DNA of 64,000 nt from an uncultured Maribacter sp. (GCA_947493885.1 CANLTE010000001.1:124001-188000); one strand, 5' to 3'; shown: positions 9,112 through 18,947, numbered from the stretch's first letter. Numbers and translations: made by a program. Notes: generated by a model from the letters alone, not told the origin.

Positions 9112-10496
9112 AATTCAATATTTAATAATTGTCCCGTAAGTTGAAGCAATTGTAGTTCTGCCAATTTAGCATCGTATTTTGCCAAATTTTTGTTTGTCTG
9201 GGCATTTAGCAAATTAATTTGAGCTTGTCTAAATTCAATTGAGCTTATCCTTCCTAACTGAAATTGTTCTTTTGAGCGTTCAAAATTATTTTGATTCGTT
9301 ACTACGTTCTGCTCTTGTATTTTATAAATATTCAAACGATTTGCGTAAATAGCTTTAGCATTTTGAATATCTCTATTCACCTCTAATAAAATCTGTTTTT
9401 TTAACAGTTCCTGATTCTCGTAAGCGATTTTGGCATTTTTAACCCTTACCATTGTGCCTCCCCCATCAAATAAATTCCAAGTTAAACTGGCTCCAACGCC
9501 CAATCGCCAATTATCAGTATTTACTCCAGGAAAAAAAGCTGACGGTGCCCCATGAGTTAAATTCCATCCATAAGATCCGTTTAAAGCAACTGTTGGCAAA
9601 TATCCTGACTTGTTTACCTTTATGTCATATGCATTTATTTTTAAGTTTTTCTCGGTTTGTAACAATGCTACATTATTTCCTGATGCTTTTTCTATGTAAT
9701 TCTCAAGTTTAACTTCTGGGACAAATGTCACAAGAGTATCCACCATAAATTTCTCCTCAAGATCTCTATTTAAAACTACATTTAAATCTCTTAACGCATT
9801 ACTCAACTGTAAATTGGTTCGTAATAAATTTATGCTATCATTAGTAACATCAACTTGAGCATTTAAAATATCTAGTTTCGTACTTTGCCCATATTCAAAG
9901 GAATACTCTTCCCTTTGTATGCGCTTTTTGGAAACTTCCAGAACTTGTTCTAAAACATTTTTATTTTCCGTTAGTCGCGCTATTTCATAATAAACACTGA
10001 ACAATTGTAAAATTGTATTTTCAATGGTTTCTCTAGCTTGTAGTTCACTTAACTTATACTGCTCTTTTAATTTTTTATAATTATACAACCTTCCTAATCC
10101 ATCAAAAATGGTATAATTTGCGGTTATGGTGGCGTTATATCGCTGTGCTTCCGCCTTATCTAATTGCGCATCAGGTCGAGGTATAGGATTCCCACCACTA
10201 TCTAAAGCATCTTCTCCAGTATCGGGATCTCTCAGAAACTGACCTGGAAACTCAAACGTAGAATCATCTCTCACATAATTAGCACCCGCACTTCCAGTAA
10301 CTCTAGGTAAATACTCAGAATTAAGCACATTTTTATTATTGTCGGCAATAGCAACATTATTTTTCGCCATTTTAACTCCATAGTTATTTTCTAAGGTTAT
10401 AACAATAGCTTGTTGCTTAGATAATAATTTTTCTTGAGCATTTATTAGACTAAATGCGCATAAAAAAAGTATACTAAATATGATATTTTTTTTCAT
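9108..10496 (-). CDS. TolC-family outer membrane efflux protein
   Basis: This 462-residue protein has a signal peptide (about 1-20, ending INAQ) and two outer membrane efflux protein repeats. These are rich in long helices (for example LQLFSVYYEIARLTENKNVLEQVLEVSKK is one coiled stretch, mentioned in part) and typical phrases such as NAQVDVTNDSI and EFRQAQINLLNAQTN. It forms the outer-membrane channel of a tripartite pump. It is the last gene of the marR-adaptor-RND-tolC operon, 21 bases after the pump gene. Length agrees with the family. Confidence 0.92.
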   Translation of the reverse strand: MKKNIIFSILFLCAFSLINAQEKLLSKQQAIVITLENNYGVKMAKNNVAIADNNKNVLNSEYLPRVTGSAGANYVRDDSTFEFPGQFLRDPDTGEDALDSGGNPIPRPDAQLDKAEAQRYNATITANYTIFDGLGRLYNYKKLKEQYKLSELQARETIENTILQLFSVYYEIARLTENKNVLEQVLEVSKKRIQREEYSFEYGQSTKLDILNAQVDVTNDSINLLRTNLQLSNALRDLNVVLNRDLEEKFMVDTLVTFVPEVKLENYIEKASGNNVALLQTEKNLKINAYDIKVNKSGYLPTVALNGSYGWNLTHGAPSAFFPGVNTDNWRLGVGASLTWNLFDGGGTMVRVKNAKIAYENQELLKKQILLEVNRDIQNAKAIYANRLNIYKIQEQNVVTNQNNFERSKEQFQLGRISSIEFRQAQINLLNAQTNKNLAKYDAKLAELQLLQLTGQLLNIEF

Positions 10497-10517
10497 TTAA
10501 GGGATACTTCTATAAAT

Positions 10518-13500
10518 TTAATTTTCGTCATTGACAACATGGTTTTTTGCATTCATTTCTTCATTAAGCCGCAAACGATCCTTTTGTTCCTTTATAGCTC
10601 GCTCTACTTCTTCTTTAGTTACTTTATTGCCAGTAGCAAGCCATTTGGCTCCAACTTTAACCTTATTACTAAATGACAAAAATATAGGTAACATAACAAG
10701 CGTAAGTACTGTTGCAAATCCAATTCCATATGCAATGGAAATTGCCATTGGTATTAAAAATTTAGCCTGTCTACTGCTTTCCAACATTAAAGGTGCTAAA
10801 CCAGCAATGGTAGTAATTGATGTTAAAAAAATAGCCCTAAATCTTGACCTACCTGCTTCGTAAATAGCATTATCAAATGTTAAACCCTCTCTAAGGTTAC
10901 TATTAAATTTACCTATAAGTACAAGCCCATCATTTACCATAATTCCTATTAAAGCAATAATTCCTAACATGGAAAGTATATTAATGGGAAAATCATGCAG
11001 CCAATGGCCCCAGGCAACAGCTGTAATACTGAAAGGTATAAGCAAGAGTAACATAAATGGTTGACTGAAACTTCTAAAAGTAAAAGCTATGGTAATGTAG
11101 ATAAGTACAAGTACTGACAAACCAACAAACTGTACAGAACCTAATAATTTACCCGCCTCTCTGTTTTGTCCTTCATAGGAAGGTGTTACTGTTGGGTATT
11201 TAGCTTGAATATCTGGCATAATGTTGTTTTGAATTTCTTCCATCATATCAGTTCCAGATGTAGTTTTAATATCCTTTATATCCGCAGTGACCTGAATCTC
11301 ACGTTGACCTTTTAGTCTATTGATGGCTACATCTCCCCGTTCAATAGCGTATTCAGAAATTTCTTTTAGCGGAACTCTTTGACCACTTGGTGTTAAAATC
11401 CGCATTTCATCTAAATTGGTAATAGATGATCTATTCTCACGATTGTAACGCACCCACACTCTTATTTCATCTTGACCTCTTTGAAAACGTTGTGCTTGGG
11501 TTCCAAAAAAACCAGCTCTAACCTGATTCATTACCGTTCTTAAATCTAAGCCTAATAAATACGCATTTTCTTTAAGCTCAAGTCTTATTTCCTTAATCCC
11601 AGCAGGATCATTATCTGCTACATCTTTCAATGCCGAATGGTTTTGCAAAGCCTTTTTAAGCTCTTTTTTTGCTCCTTTTAATTCTCCAATATTATTTCCT
11701 AACAACGATACTGCAACCGGGCTACCTCCAAAGTTTCCTCCGGAGCCATATATTAAACTCTCAACACCGATAACTGGCCCTACAAGCTTTCTTAATCTAT
11801 TAGTAACTATTTGAGCGGTAACCTCATCTGGGCGCTCCTCTCCTGGTAGTAAATTAATAACTAGTGTGGCCGATGACGAACCAGGGCCTACATTTCTAAT
11901 AATATTCTCAAAAAGGTTTTTACTTGTTCCAGACAAATACTTTTTCGTTAACTCCTTGTTTACAATTTCAGCCTTACTTTCAATAAAGCTAATAACCGAA
12001 TCAGTGACTTTTTCATTTGTCCCATTTGGCATTTCTAAACTTACTTGTATTCTATCGCTTGCAATTCTAGGAAAAAAAGATTTTCTAACAATTCCACCTT
12101 GAATAGAGCCAATAGTTAGTAATAACGCAAAAACAAAAATTGAAAACACAAACAATTTATATTTTAAAGCAAATTGTAAAACTGGGCTATAAAACTTATC
12201 CCTCATCCAAGCCATAAAGCTATCGCCCCATCTATTTACAGCTCTTAACTTTGCAAAGACCCTCCCTATTTCGCTTGTGGGTTTTTCTTTTGACGGTCGC
12301 AAGGCTTTTGAATGAGCCAAATGTGCAGGTAAAATAATTAAGGCTTCAACTAAAGAAACTACTAAAGTTAAAATAACAACTATTGATACTTGTCCAAAAA
12401 ACTCACCTATTCTGCCATCTAAAAAAAGAAAAATTGAAAACGCCAATAAGGTTGTTATTATGGCAGATATAATAGGAGGAATAACCTCCATAGTACCGTC
12501 TATTGCAGCTTGAATTGGAGATTTCCCTTTTTCGTAATGTTGATAAATGTTTTCTGCTATTACAATGCCATCGTCAACAAGAATACCAATAACTATTATC
12601 ATTCCAAAAAGGGACAATACGTTAATGGTAACATTAAAATAGCCCGCAAAAATAAACATCCCTAAAAAGGCTACAGGCAAACCAAACGCTACCCAAAATG
12701 CTAAACGAGTATTTAAAAACAGTGATAAAAAAATAAGTACCAAAGCAATTCCCATTATTGCATTCTCAGTAAGTAACTGTGTACGCTGTGTAAGTGTTTT
12801 GGAGAAATCGCTTACTACGTTTAACTGAACATTATTGTTATTGGCGTTAAACGTTTTAATATATTCTTTTACTTTCTCTGCTGAAGAAATTAAATCTTCA
12901 GTATTAGTACTGGTAATTGTGGTTCTAACTGAGAGGTTTTTATTGTAATATGAAGAATTTGGTGTTTCGGAAAAACGGTCTCTGATTTCTGCAACATCTG
13001 ATAAACGTACTGTCTGCCCAGAAGCGTCAGCTCTAACCATTATATTGGACAGTTCATTTCCGTAATACGATTTATTATTGGCTCTAATTAAATACTGCTC
13101 AGCATCAGTTTTTATATTTCCACCTGTTACTAATATATTTGCCTTTGCAACCGCACTTGCAACCTCAGCAAAGGATAACTCATACGCTAATAAACTATTC
13201 TCGTTAACCGCAATTTCAATTTCCTCCTCGGGATATCCTGAAATATTTATTTGAGATATCCCATCAATTGCTCTAATATCGTTTTCAACTTGTCTACTGA
13301 TTTGTTTTAACGTTTTTAAAGGGACATTTTTTCCGCTAATGGCAAAATTTATTGTTGGCCGAATAGCTTCCAATTTGGAGACGACAAGGGGTTCCATACC
13401 AGTTGGAAAAGTAGGCACTCTATCTACAGCATTTTTTACTTGTAACAGCATGAAATCAACATCACGCCCTTTTTCTATTTCAACATTAATACTTCCTCTG

Positions 13501-13763
13501 TTTTCCCTCGAGGTTGAAGTTACTCTATCTACACCTTCTAAGCCTTTTAAGTTATCTTCTATTTTAAGTACTATACCCTCTTCAATTTCCAGGGGAGATG
13601 CTCCTGGATAAGTAATGTTTATGAGTATGTTTTTGGAATCTATTAAAGGAAAGAATGACGATTTTAACGATAAAGCTCCAACCACACCAAAAATCATAAA
13701 GGCAATGATTATTACATTTACTGCAACATGGTATTTAATAAAATAGGCTATTATACTTCTCAT
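10518..13763 (-). CDS. RND-family efflux pump inner membrane transporter
   Basis: The 1081-residue protein has the standard AcrB/MexF plan: TM1 at the N-terminus, a periplasmic porter loop, TM2-6, the second loop and TM8-12. TM4 carries the paired aspartates of the proton relay (GILVDDGIVIAEN, about residues 394-406). The end of the RND core has LIGIMVNDGLVLIGKFN, and TM11-12 contain AIFLTSITTIAGLAPLML. It pumps small molecules out using proton motive force together with the neighbouring adaptor and TolC-like proteins. The substrate is unknown. The ATG overlaps the adaptor's stop by 4 bases (ATGA), which implies translational coupling. Confidence 0.94.
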   Translation of the reverse strand: MRSIIAYFIKYHVAVNVIIIAFMIFGVVGALSLKSSFFPLIDSKNILINITYPGASPLEIEEGIVLKIEDNLKGLEGVDRVTSTSRENRGSINVEIEKGRDVDFMLLQVKNAVDRVPTFPTGMEPLVVSKLEAIRPTINFAISGKNVPLKTLKQISRQVENDIRAIDGISQINISGYPEEEIEIAVNENSLLAYELSFAEVASAVAKANILVTGGNIKTDAEQYLIRANNKSYYGNELSNIMVRADASGQTVRLSDVAEIRDRFSETPNSSYYNKNLSVRTTITSTNTEDLISSAEKVKEYIKTFNANNNNVQLNVVSDFSKTLTQRTQLLTENAIMGIALVLIFLSLFLNTRLAFWVAFGLPVAFLGMFIFAGYFNVTINVLSLFGMIIVIGILVDDGIVIAENIYQHYEKGKSPIQAAIDGTMEVIPPIISAIITTLLAFSIFLFLDGRIGEFFGQVSIVVILTLVVSLVEALIILPAHLAHSKALRPSKEKPTSEIGRVFAKLRAVNRWGDSFMAWMRDKFYSPVLQFALKYKLFVFSIFVFALLLTIGSIQGGIVRKSFFPRIASDRIQVSLEMPNGTNEKVTDSVISFIESKAEIVNKELTKKYLSGTSKNLFENIIRNVGPGSSSATLVINLLPGEERPDEVTAQIVTNRLRKLVGPVIGVESLIYGSGGNFGGSPVAVSLLGNNIGELKGAKKELKKALQNHSALKDVADNDPAGIKEIRLELKENAYLLGLDLRTVMNQVRAGFFGTQAQRFQRGQDEIRVWVRYNRENRSSITNLDEMRILTPSGQRVPLKEISEYAIERGDVAINRLKGQREIQVTADIKDIKTTSGTDMMEEIQNNIMPDIQAKYPTVTPSYEGQNREAGKLLGSVQFVGLSVLVLIYITIAFTFRSFSQPFMLLLLIPFSITAVAWGHWLHDFPINILSMLGIIALIGIMVNDGLVLIGKFNSNLREGLTFDNAIYEAGRSRFRAIFLTSITTIAGLAPLMLESSRQAKFLIPMAISIAYGIGFATVLTLVMLPIFLSFSNKVKVGAKWLATGNKVTKEEVERAIKEQKDRLRLNEEMNAKNHVVNDEN

Positions 13764-14896
13764 TCCGTTTTGCCAGTTTTTGCTTTTTCATCGTTAAAAA
13801 CATTAACCTCCATACCCGTAAATGCGCCAATCAAAGGTTTAGACATTATAACTGTTCCATCAGGAATTCCTTTTACAACCGCTTTTTTTTCTGAAAAATA
13901 AACCGGATTAACATCAATTAAATCAAGAATAGAGTCTTTAACTACAAACATTTGGTTATTCTCTAACAATATATTTCTATTAACCTCAATCGCCTGATTT
14001 TCGGCTCTTGCGTTTAGGTGAGCTTCTAGGTACATTCCTTCCTTTAAACCTTTATCCTTTACCTCAATAAACACCTTTATAGTTTGAGAAGATTGATTTA
14101 CACTACCATTTATCCTGGAGACAGCACCCGAATAGGTGATGGTATTATCTAAATTAGTAAGGGTAACTTTTTTACCTTTCATTAATAAATCGCTATACGT
14201 TTTCGGAATAGCAACTTCTAATTCATATACATCTGTTTTAATAAATTCACCTAGCTTTTGTCCTCCACGTATTAAAGTACCTTCGGTCACCAATGCCTCA
14301 GTCAGCACTCCGTTAAAAGGGGCTAACATTCTGTATTTAGAAAGTCTTTGTTCTAAATTTTTAATATTGTAATAACTAGTTAGTATTCCTCTACCTGATA
14401 TAAAAAACTTCTCCTTTTCTGATGTCATTTTCGGCAAAACCGGGGTGATTTTATCTAAATCAAACGCTGTTAAATATGATTGCCATTTGGAAAAAATATC
14501 TGGATAATCCAGCCTAATATCGGGCATAACCGAAGTTAGTTGATTGTATAAATTACTTTTTGCAGATTGCACAGAAGCTCTGTATTCCGATGCATCAATA
14601 TTTATTATAGTTTCTCCAGAAGAATAAGATTGCCCTGGTCTAAAAAGTTTATTTCCTCTTTTAAAAACGCCTTGTACTTCAGCATATAACTCCATACGTT
14701 GTTTTGCTCGTAAATTACCATTGGCTTTTAAAACAATTGGAACAATACCATTTTTCACCTTTTCAGTAAAAACAGTTTTTACAATTTTCTGTTTTTGAGG
14801 TCTAGCGTTCTTTTTATTGTTCATTAAAGCTTTAGCAGCAAAAAAGCCGCCGACAATTAATAACACTCCTAATATGGATAAAATTACTTTTCTCAT
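13760..14896 (-). CDS. RND efflux periplasmic adaptor (HlyD/MFP family)
   Basis: This 378-residue protein has an N-terminal membrane anchor (about 5-25) and a barrel-sandwich/lipoyl half near 60-100 (GNLRAKQRMELYAEVQG, RPGQSYSSGETIINID). A helical hairpin follows, then the second lipoyl half (MLAPFNGVLTEALVTEGTLI) and a beta-barrel domain. It bridges the RND pump and the outer-membrane channel. It overlaps the marR gene upstream and the RND gene downstream by 4 bases each, so the operon is translated as a unit. Confidence 0.92.
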   Translation of the reverse strand: MRKVILSILGVLLIVGGFFAAKALMNNKKNARPQKQKIVKTVFTEKVKNGIVPIVLKANGNLRAKQRMELYAEVQGVFKRGNKLFRPGQSYSSGETIINIDASEYRASVQSAKSNLYNQLTSVMPDIRLDYPDIFSKWQSYLTAFDLDKITPVLPKMTSEKEKFFISGRGILTSYYNIKNLEQRLSKYRMLAPFNGVLTEALVTEGTLIRGGQKLGEFIKTDVYELEVAIPKTYSDLLMKGKKVTLTNLDNTITYSGAVSRINGSVNQSSQTIKVFIEVKDKGLKEGMYLEAHLNARAENQAIEVNRNILLENNQMFVVKDSILDLIDVNPVYFSEKKAVVKGIPDGTVIMSKPLIGAFTGMEVNVFNDEKAKTGKTE

Positions 14897-15363
14897 AGTT
14901 TTAATGATGCTTCCTTTGCTGTGAAATTATATTGAATCTTTTTAAGAATAGAAATAATTTGATTGCGTTCCGTCTCAGAAATATTACTTTCTATTTTAGC
15001 CATTATATCATGAATTATTGGACCGGCTTTCTTGAAAATCTCTTTTCCCGTGTCTGTTAGATATACGTGATTATTTCTTTTGTCCTGCCTACTTTGCCTT
15101 CTGGAAATATAATTTTTACCTTCCATTTTGGTTAATAAACGAGTTAATGAGGATTTGTTACGCAACGTTAAATAGGCGAGTTCGTTTTGATTTAAGCCAT
15201 CCTTATCGTGAAGCTTTTTTAGAACAACCATTTGTTCTTTGCTTAAATCAAAATTGTTTGCGTTTAATTCTTCCTGAAAATAATAATCAATGATTTTAGA
15301 AGTAACACCCAACCATGGTGCTATTGAATTTTCAAAATCAATTTGATCCTCCTCATTTTTCAT
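14893..15363 (-). CDS. MarR-family transcriptional regulator of the efflux operon
   Basis: The product is 156 residues with a winged helix-turn-helix at about 55-115. The recognition helix region NKSSLTRLLTKMEGKNYI and the wing RRQSRQDKRNNHVYLTDTG are typical MarR sequences. N- and C-terminal helices supply the dimer interface. It is the first gene of the pump operon. A perfect palindrome of 38 bp begins 18 bases upstream of its ATG and is the obvious autoregulatory operator. Family knowledge suggests repression relieved by a small aromatic ligand or antibiotic, but the inducer is not predictable here. Confidence 0.92.
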   Translation of the reverse strand: MKNEEDQIDFENSIAPWLGVTSKIIDYYFQEELNANNFDLSKEQMVVLKKLHDKDGLNQNELAYLTLRNKSSLTRLLTKMEGKNYISRRQSRQDKRNNHVYLTDTGKEIFKKAGPIIHDIMAKIESNISETERNQIISILKKIQYNFTAKEASLKL

Positions 15364-15380
15364 GGTGTAAAACTATATAA

Positions 15381-15418
15381 AAACATTTAATAGTTGCAGG
15401 TGCAACTATTAAATGTTT
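15381..15418. promoter_or_regulatory. Probable MarR operator: perfect 18+2+18 bp palindrome
   Basis: Left arm 15381-15398 and right arm 15401-15418 are exact reverse complements around a GG spacer. The centre reads TAGTTGCA-GG-TGCAACTA. It lies between positions 18 and 55 upstream of the marR ATG and carries no terminator-like T-run, so a DNA-binding role is preferred. The AGTTGCA half-site resembles known MarR-family operators. Confidence 0.75.
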
Positions 15419-15444
15419 CTTAATGTTTTGTGAAAATGGGATAC

Positions 15445-15475
15445 AAAAAAAGGAATACTCTGTGGAGCATTCCTT
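15445..15475 (-). terminator. Rho-independent terminator after the LRR gene
   Basis: Stem 15450-15460 (AAGGAATACTC) pairs with 15465-15475 (GAGCATTCCTT) with one mismatch and a TGTG loop. On the minus strand it is followed by TTTTTG. It lies about 50 bases past the LRR gene's stop and insulates the pump operon. Confidence 0.75.
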
Positions 15476-15524
15476 ACTTCCTAAAATACAATCTCTATTA
15501 CTAACTAAACTAACTCAATATATT

Positions 15525-16400
15525 TTAATTTTCATCCTCGAATTTAGTATCTGCCATTCGAGTTTTACTAAAGTTAACATCTTTAAAATCTTTTGTATTT
15601 AAGTTTCCTCCGTCATAATCAAAAACAAGAAACTCTTTTTTATTCATGAGTTTTAAATTTTGAAAAGAATCAAATTTATTATTCTGTATTTGCATTACTT
15701 TCAAACTTGCCAGATTACTAAATTCTTTAGGGATTTCTCCTCCAAGCTGGTTATTAGCTAATACGAGTTCTTTAAGGTTTCCAAGGTTTCCAATGGAATT
15801 TGGAATATCTCCCCATAAACCATTCTCAAAAAGACCTAAGATTTCAAGGCTCGCAAGGTCTCCTAATGACTCTGGAATTCTTCCTTTGATATTATTACTT
15901 GAAAGATTAAGTACTTTTAGGTTTTTAACCTCTCCAATGCTTTTTGGAATACTTCCAGTCAAAAAATTATTAAATGCAGTTAACTCTTCAAGGCTTCCTA
16001 ATTTACCCAAAGTCTCAGGTAAATTACCTTTAAGCTTATTCATTTCAAGCTTTAACACCTTTAAACTTTCTAGGCTTACTATGCTCTCAGGAATCTCGCC
16101 AGTAATTAAATTAAAAGCTAGATTTAACGAGTTCAGATATTTTAAGTCCCCAATTTCTTCAGGGAGAGGTCCCATAAGATTATTTCTAAACAAATTAATC
16201 TCAACCACATGGTCGTCTTCAACCTTAACTCCGTACCATGAAGATACAGGCTCCTTTAAGTCCCATTTATGAACCCAATGCATTCCATTGGTGCTTTCAT
16301 AAAGACTCATCAATGCTTTTTTTTCTTTTTTAGGTACACCTGCATATGCAAAACCAAAAGAAAAAACACATAACAAAGTAATATATAAAAGGTTTTTCAT
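15525..16400 (-). CDS. Secreted plant-type leucine-rich-repeat protein
   Basis: The 291-residue protein has a signal peptide (about 1-20, ending FAYA) and a plant-like N-terminal cap (KKALMSLYESTNGMHW, then SSWYGVKVEDDHVVEINL). About eight LRRs of 24 residues follow, fitting LxxLxxLxLxxNxLxGxIPxxIGxL (for example LKVLNLSSNNIKGRIPESLG). The C-terminus (about 250-291) is short, charged and not repeated. There is no kinase, membrane anchor or T9SS C-terminal sorting domain. It probably acts in the periplasm or outside the cell as a binding scaffold. A single-gene unit with its own terminator. Ligand unknown. Confidence 0.85.
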   Translation of the reverse strand: MKNLLYITLLCVFSFGFAYAGVPKKEKKALMSLYESTNGMHWVHKWDLKEPVSSWYGVKVEDDHVVEINLFRNNLMGPLPEEIGDLKYLNSLNLAFNLITGEIPESIVSLESLKVLKLEMNKLKGNLPETLGKLGSLEELTAFNNFLTGSIPKSIGEVKNLKVLNLSSNNIKGRIPESLGDLASLEILGLFENGLWGDIPNSIGNLGNLKELVLANNQLGGEIPKEFSNLASLKVMQIQNNKFDSFQNLKLMNKKEFLVFDYDGGNLNTKDFKDVNFSKTRMADTKFEDEN

Positions 16401-16573
16401 CTTTAATTTATTTAAATCGTTAATCCGTTTTTAAACGCATTCTTATAGAATACCCTAACAAATTAACGCTATTGTAAGACGAAAAACAAAAATTTTCGGT
16501 GAACTGGCGTATTATGTTGTAAAACTAATAATATATGTTGTGTAGGAAAATATTTACATTAATTTTGTTACTA

Positions 16574-18493
16574 CTACCCTTCGAAAACATCTATTTCTAA
16601 TGTCAACTGTTCCCATTTTAGCATTAAATCAGCTAAATCTTGCTTCTTTTTTTCATATCCTTCAAAAAAATGAGGCTTTGCAATGGTGGCATCATAGTCC
16701 GTTACCAATTGATTATCTATTTCTGCAATTTCTTTCTCCAAAAAACTAATTTTGGATTCAGCAGTACTTAGTTTATTCTTAAGGCTTTTTATTTTTTTCT
16801 GATCTTCAAAACTAGTTTTGGCTACCGTGGTATTAGTCTCTTTAACTTTTGCTTCCTTTTGCTTTTTTTCTATAGCTCTAAAATTCTGGACCTTACGTTG
16901 CTCCAAATAATAATCAACATCTCCTAAGTACTCCTTAATATTACGGTTTTTAAATTCGTAGACCTTATTGGTAAGCCCTTGTAAAAAATCCCTATCATGA
17001 GAAACAAGAATTAAAGTTCCTTCAAAATTTTGGAGTGCTTGTTTTAAAACATTCTTAGATTTAATATCAAGGTGGTTTGTGGGTTCATCCATTACCAAAA
17101 CATTAAATGGTTGAAGTAACATTTTTGCTAAGGCTAAACGGTTACGTTCCCCTCCAGAAAGTACTTTTACATATTTTTCTACCTCATCGCCTCTAAACAA
17201 AAATGATCCTAATATATCTCGCACTTTGCTTCGATTTTTTTCATTAGCCGCATCAATCATAGTATCTAAAACTGTTTTGCTACCATCTAAATACTCTGCT
17301 TGGTTTTGGGCAAAATACCCTATTTGAACATTGTGACCCAACTTTAAATGTCCATCATACTTTAACTCATTAATAATTATTTTGGCTAAAGTTGACTTTC
17401 CTTGACCATTTTGCCCCACAAAAGCCGTCTTACTATCTCGCTCTATCAACAAGTTAATAGCGTCTAAAACATGATTATCACCATAACTTTTAGAAAGGTC
17501 CTCAATTTCAACAACCACCTTTCCTGGGGTAACGGATACAGGGAATCGTAAGCTCATAACACTGTTATCATCTTGATCAACCTCTATGCGATCCATTTTA
17601 TCTAATTTCTTAATAAGAGATTGCGCCATTGAGGCTTTGGATGATTTAGCTCTGAACTTTTCTATTAAACGTTCTGCCTGTTGAATTTCCCTTTCCTGGT
17701 TTTTAAGCGCATTCATCTGCTGCTCTCTAATTTCTTGACGTAAAACCAAGTATTTAGAATACGGTTTGGGGTAATCATATATCCTACCCAACGAAATTTC
17801 AATAGTACGGTTTGTAACATTATCAAGAAACATTTTATCGTGCGAAACAATTACAACAGCTCCTGTATATCCATTTAAAAATTGTTCAAACCAAATGATA
17901 GATTCAATATCTAAATGGTTTGTAGGCTCATCTAGCAGTAACACATCATTACTTTGCAAAAGCAATTTAGCCAGCTCTATCCGCATACGCCAACCTCCAG
18001 AAAAGGTTTCTGTTTTTTTATCGAAATCTTCACGTTTAAAACCTAAACCTTGAAGTATTTTTTCTGTTTCTCCTTGGTAATTGTACCCTCCTAAGATTTC
18101 ATAATGCTGTGTAACATCACTTAAATCTACAATCAATTGATTGTAACTTTCACTTTCATAATCGGTACGTTCTGCCAATTGATGATTTATATCATCAAGC
18201 TGAAGCTCCAACTTCTTAATCTCTTCAAAGGCTTGATAAGCTTCTTCTAAAACTGTTCTGCCCTGAATAAAGTCAATATCTTGACGTAAAAAACCTATTT
18301 TAATATCTTTCTCTACTGCTATAGTACCAGAGTCTATGGGCATATCTTTAGACAGTAGTTTTAACAATGTAGATTTACCAGCTCCATTTTTTCCAACAAG
18401 ACCTACCCTGTTACCTCCATTTAGCCTAAATGATATTTCTTCGAAAAGATATTCGCCTCCAAATGAAACGGAAAGATTGTGTATGTTCAGCAT
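16574..18493 (-). CDS. ABC-F family ATPase (Uup/EttA-like, ribosome-associated class)
   Basis: The 639-residue protein has two ABC domains and no membrane span. Walker A motifs are GLVGKNGAGKSTLL (about 32-45) and FVGQNGQGKSTLAK; signatures are SGGWRMRIELAKL and LSGGERNRLALAKM; Walker B motifs are LLLDEPTNHLD and LVMDEPTNHLD. An arm-type insertion and a charged linker (AKSSKASMAQSLIKKLDKM) sit between the domains, and a coiled coil lies at the C-terminus (about 555-635). ABC-F proteins bind the ribosomal E site and relieve stalls or confer antibiotic protection. The C-terminal coiled coil and length suggest the Uup side of the family; resistance activity cannot be inferred. Confidence 0.9.
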   Translation of the reverse strand: MLNIHNLSVSFGGEYLFEEISFRLNGGNRVGLVGKNGAGKSTLLKLLSKDMPIDSGTIAVEKDIKIGFLRQDIDFIQGRTVLEEAYQAFEEIKKLELQLDDINHQLAERTDYESESYNQLIVDLSDVTQHYEILGGYNYQGETEKILQGLGFKREDFDKKTETFSGGWRMRIELAKLLLQSNDVLLLDEPTNHLDIESIIWFEQFLNGYTGAVVIVSHDKMFLDNVTNRTIEISLGRIYDYPKPYSKYLVLRQEIREQQMNALKNQEREIQQAERLIEKFRAKSSKASMAQSLIKKLDKMDRIEVDQDDNSVMSLRFPVSVTPGKVVVEIEDLSKSYGDNHVLDAINLLIERDSKTAFVGQNGQGKSTLAKIIINELKYDGHLKLGHNVQIGYFAQNQAEYLDGSKTVLDTMIDAANEKNRSKVRDILGSFLFRGDEVEKYVKVLSGGERNRLALAKMLLQPFNVLVMDEPTNHLDIKSKNVLKQALQNFEGTLILVSHDRDFLQGLTNKVYEFKNRNIKEYLGDVDYYLEQRKVQNFRAIEKKQKEAKVKETNTTVAKTSFEDQKKIKSLKNKLSTAESKISFLEKEIAEIDNQLVTDYDATIAKPHFFEGYEKKKQDLADLMLKWEQLTLEIDVFEG

Positions 18494-18533
18494 TTTTGTT
18501 ACTCTAGTTACATTATAAAATTTAGCAATCCTG

Positions 18534-18541
18534 TATTTTTG
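18534..18541 (+). promoter_or_regulatory. -7 element (TATTTTTG) of the DUF983 gene
   Basis: A perfect TAnnTTTG lies 16 bases before the ATG at 18558. No TTG is found at about 20 bases upstream, so the -33 part is weak. Confidence 0.4.
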
Positions 18542-18557
18542 CTAAAAGATTCTGCAA

Positions 18558-18947
18558 ATGTTAAAAAAAGGAAACAAACTCTACAGTATTTTAACAGGAA
18601 GTTGTCCCAAATGTCATGAAGAAAGCATGTATGTAGATAAAAATCCTTACCAAATGAGCAATATTTTTAAAATGCACGAACGTTGTTCTAATTGTAATAC
18701 CAAATACAAAATGGAACCTTCCTTTTTTTACGGGGCCATGTATGTAAGCTATGCCGTTGGTATTGCCTTTGCGGTAGCTGCTTTTATAATCTCTTATTTA
18801 CTCTTTAAAACCTCTTTAATAACGTCATTTATTGCCATTATAGGAACACTTATTTTTTTTATGCCTATTATCATGAGATTATCAAGAAACATTTGGATTA
18901 ACCTTTTTGTTAAGTATGATTCTAAAACTAAAGGCAAGAAAGTTTAG
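18558..18947 (+). CDS. DUF983 membrane protein with zinc-ribbon
   Basis: This 129-residue protein begins with two CxxC pairs (CPKC at 16-19, CSNC at 43-46), which suggest a zinc ribbon. Two hydrophobic spans follow (about 62-84 and 88-108). The middle motif MEPSFFYGAMYVSYAVG is characteristic of DUF983. The role of the family is unknown. It is transcribed divergently from the ABC-F gene and overlaps the convergent oxidoreductase gene by 4 bases at the stop codons. Confidence 0.85.
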   Translation: MLKKGNKLYSILTGSCPKCHEESMYVDKNPYQMSNIFKMHERCSNCNTKYKMEPSFFYGAMYVSYAVGIAFAVAAFIISYLLFKTSLITSFIAIIGTLIFFMPIIMRLSRNIWINLFVKYDSKTKGKKV

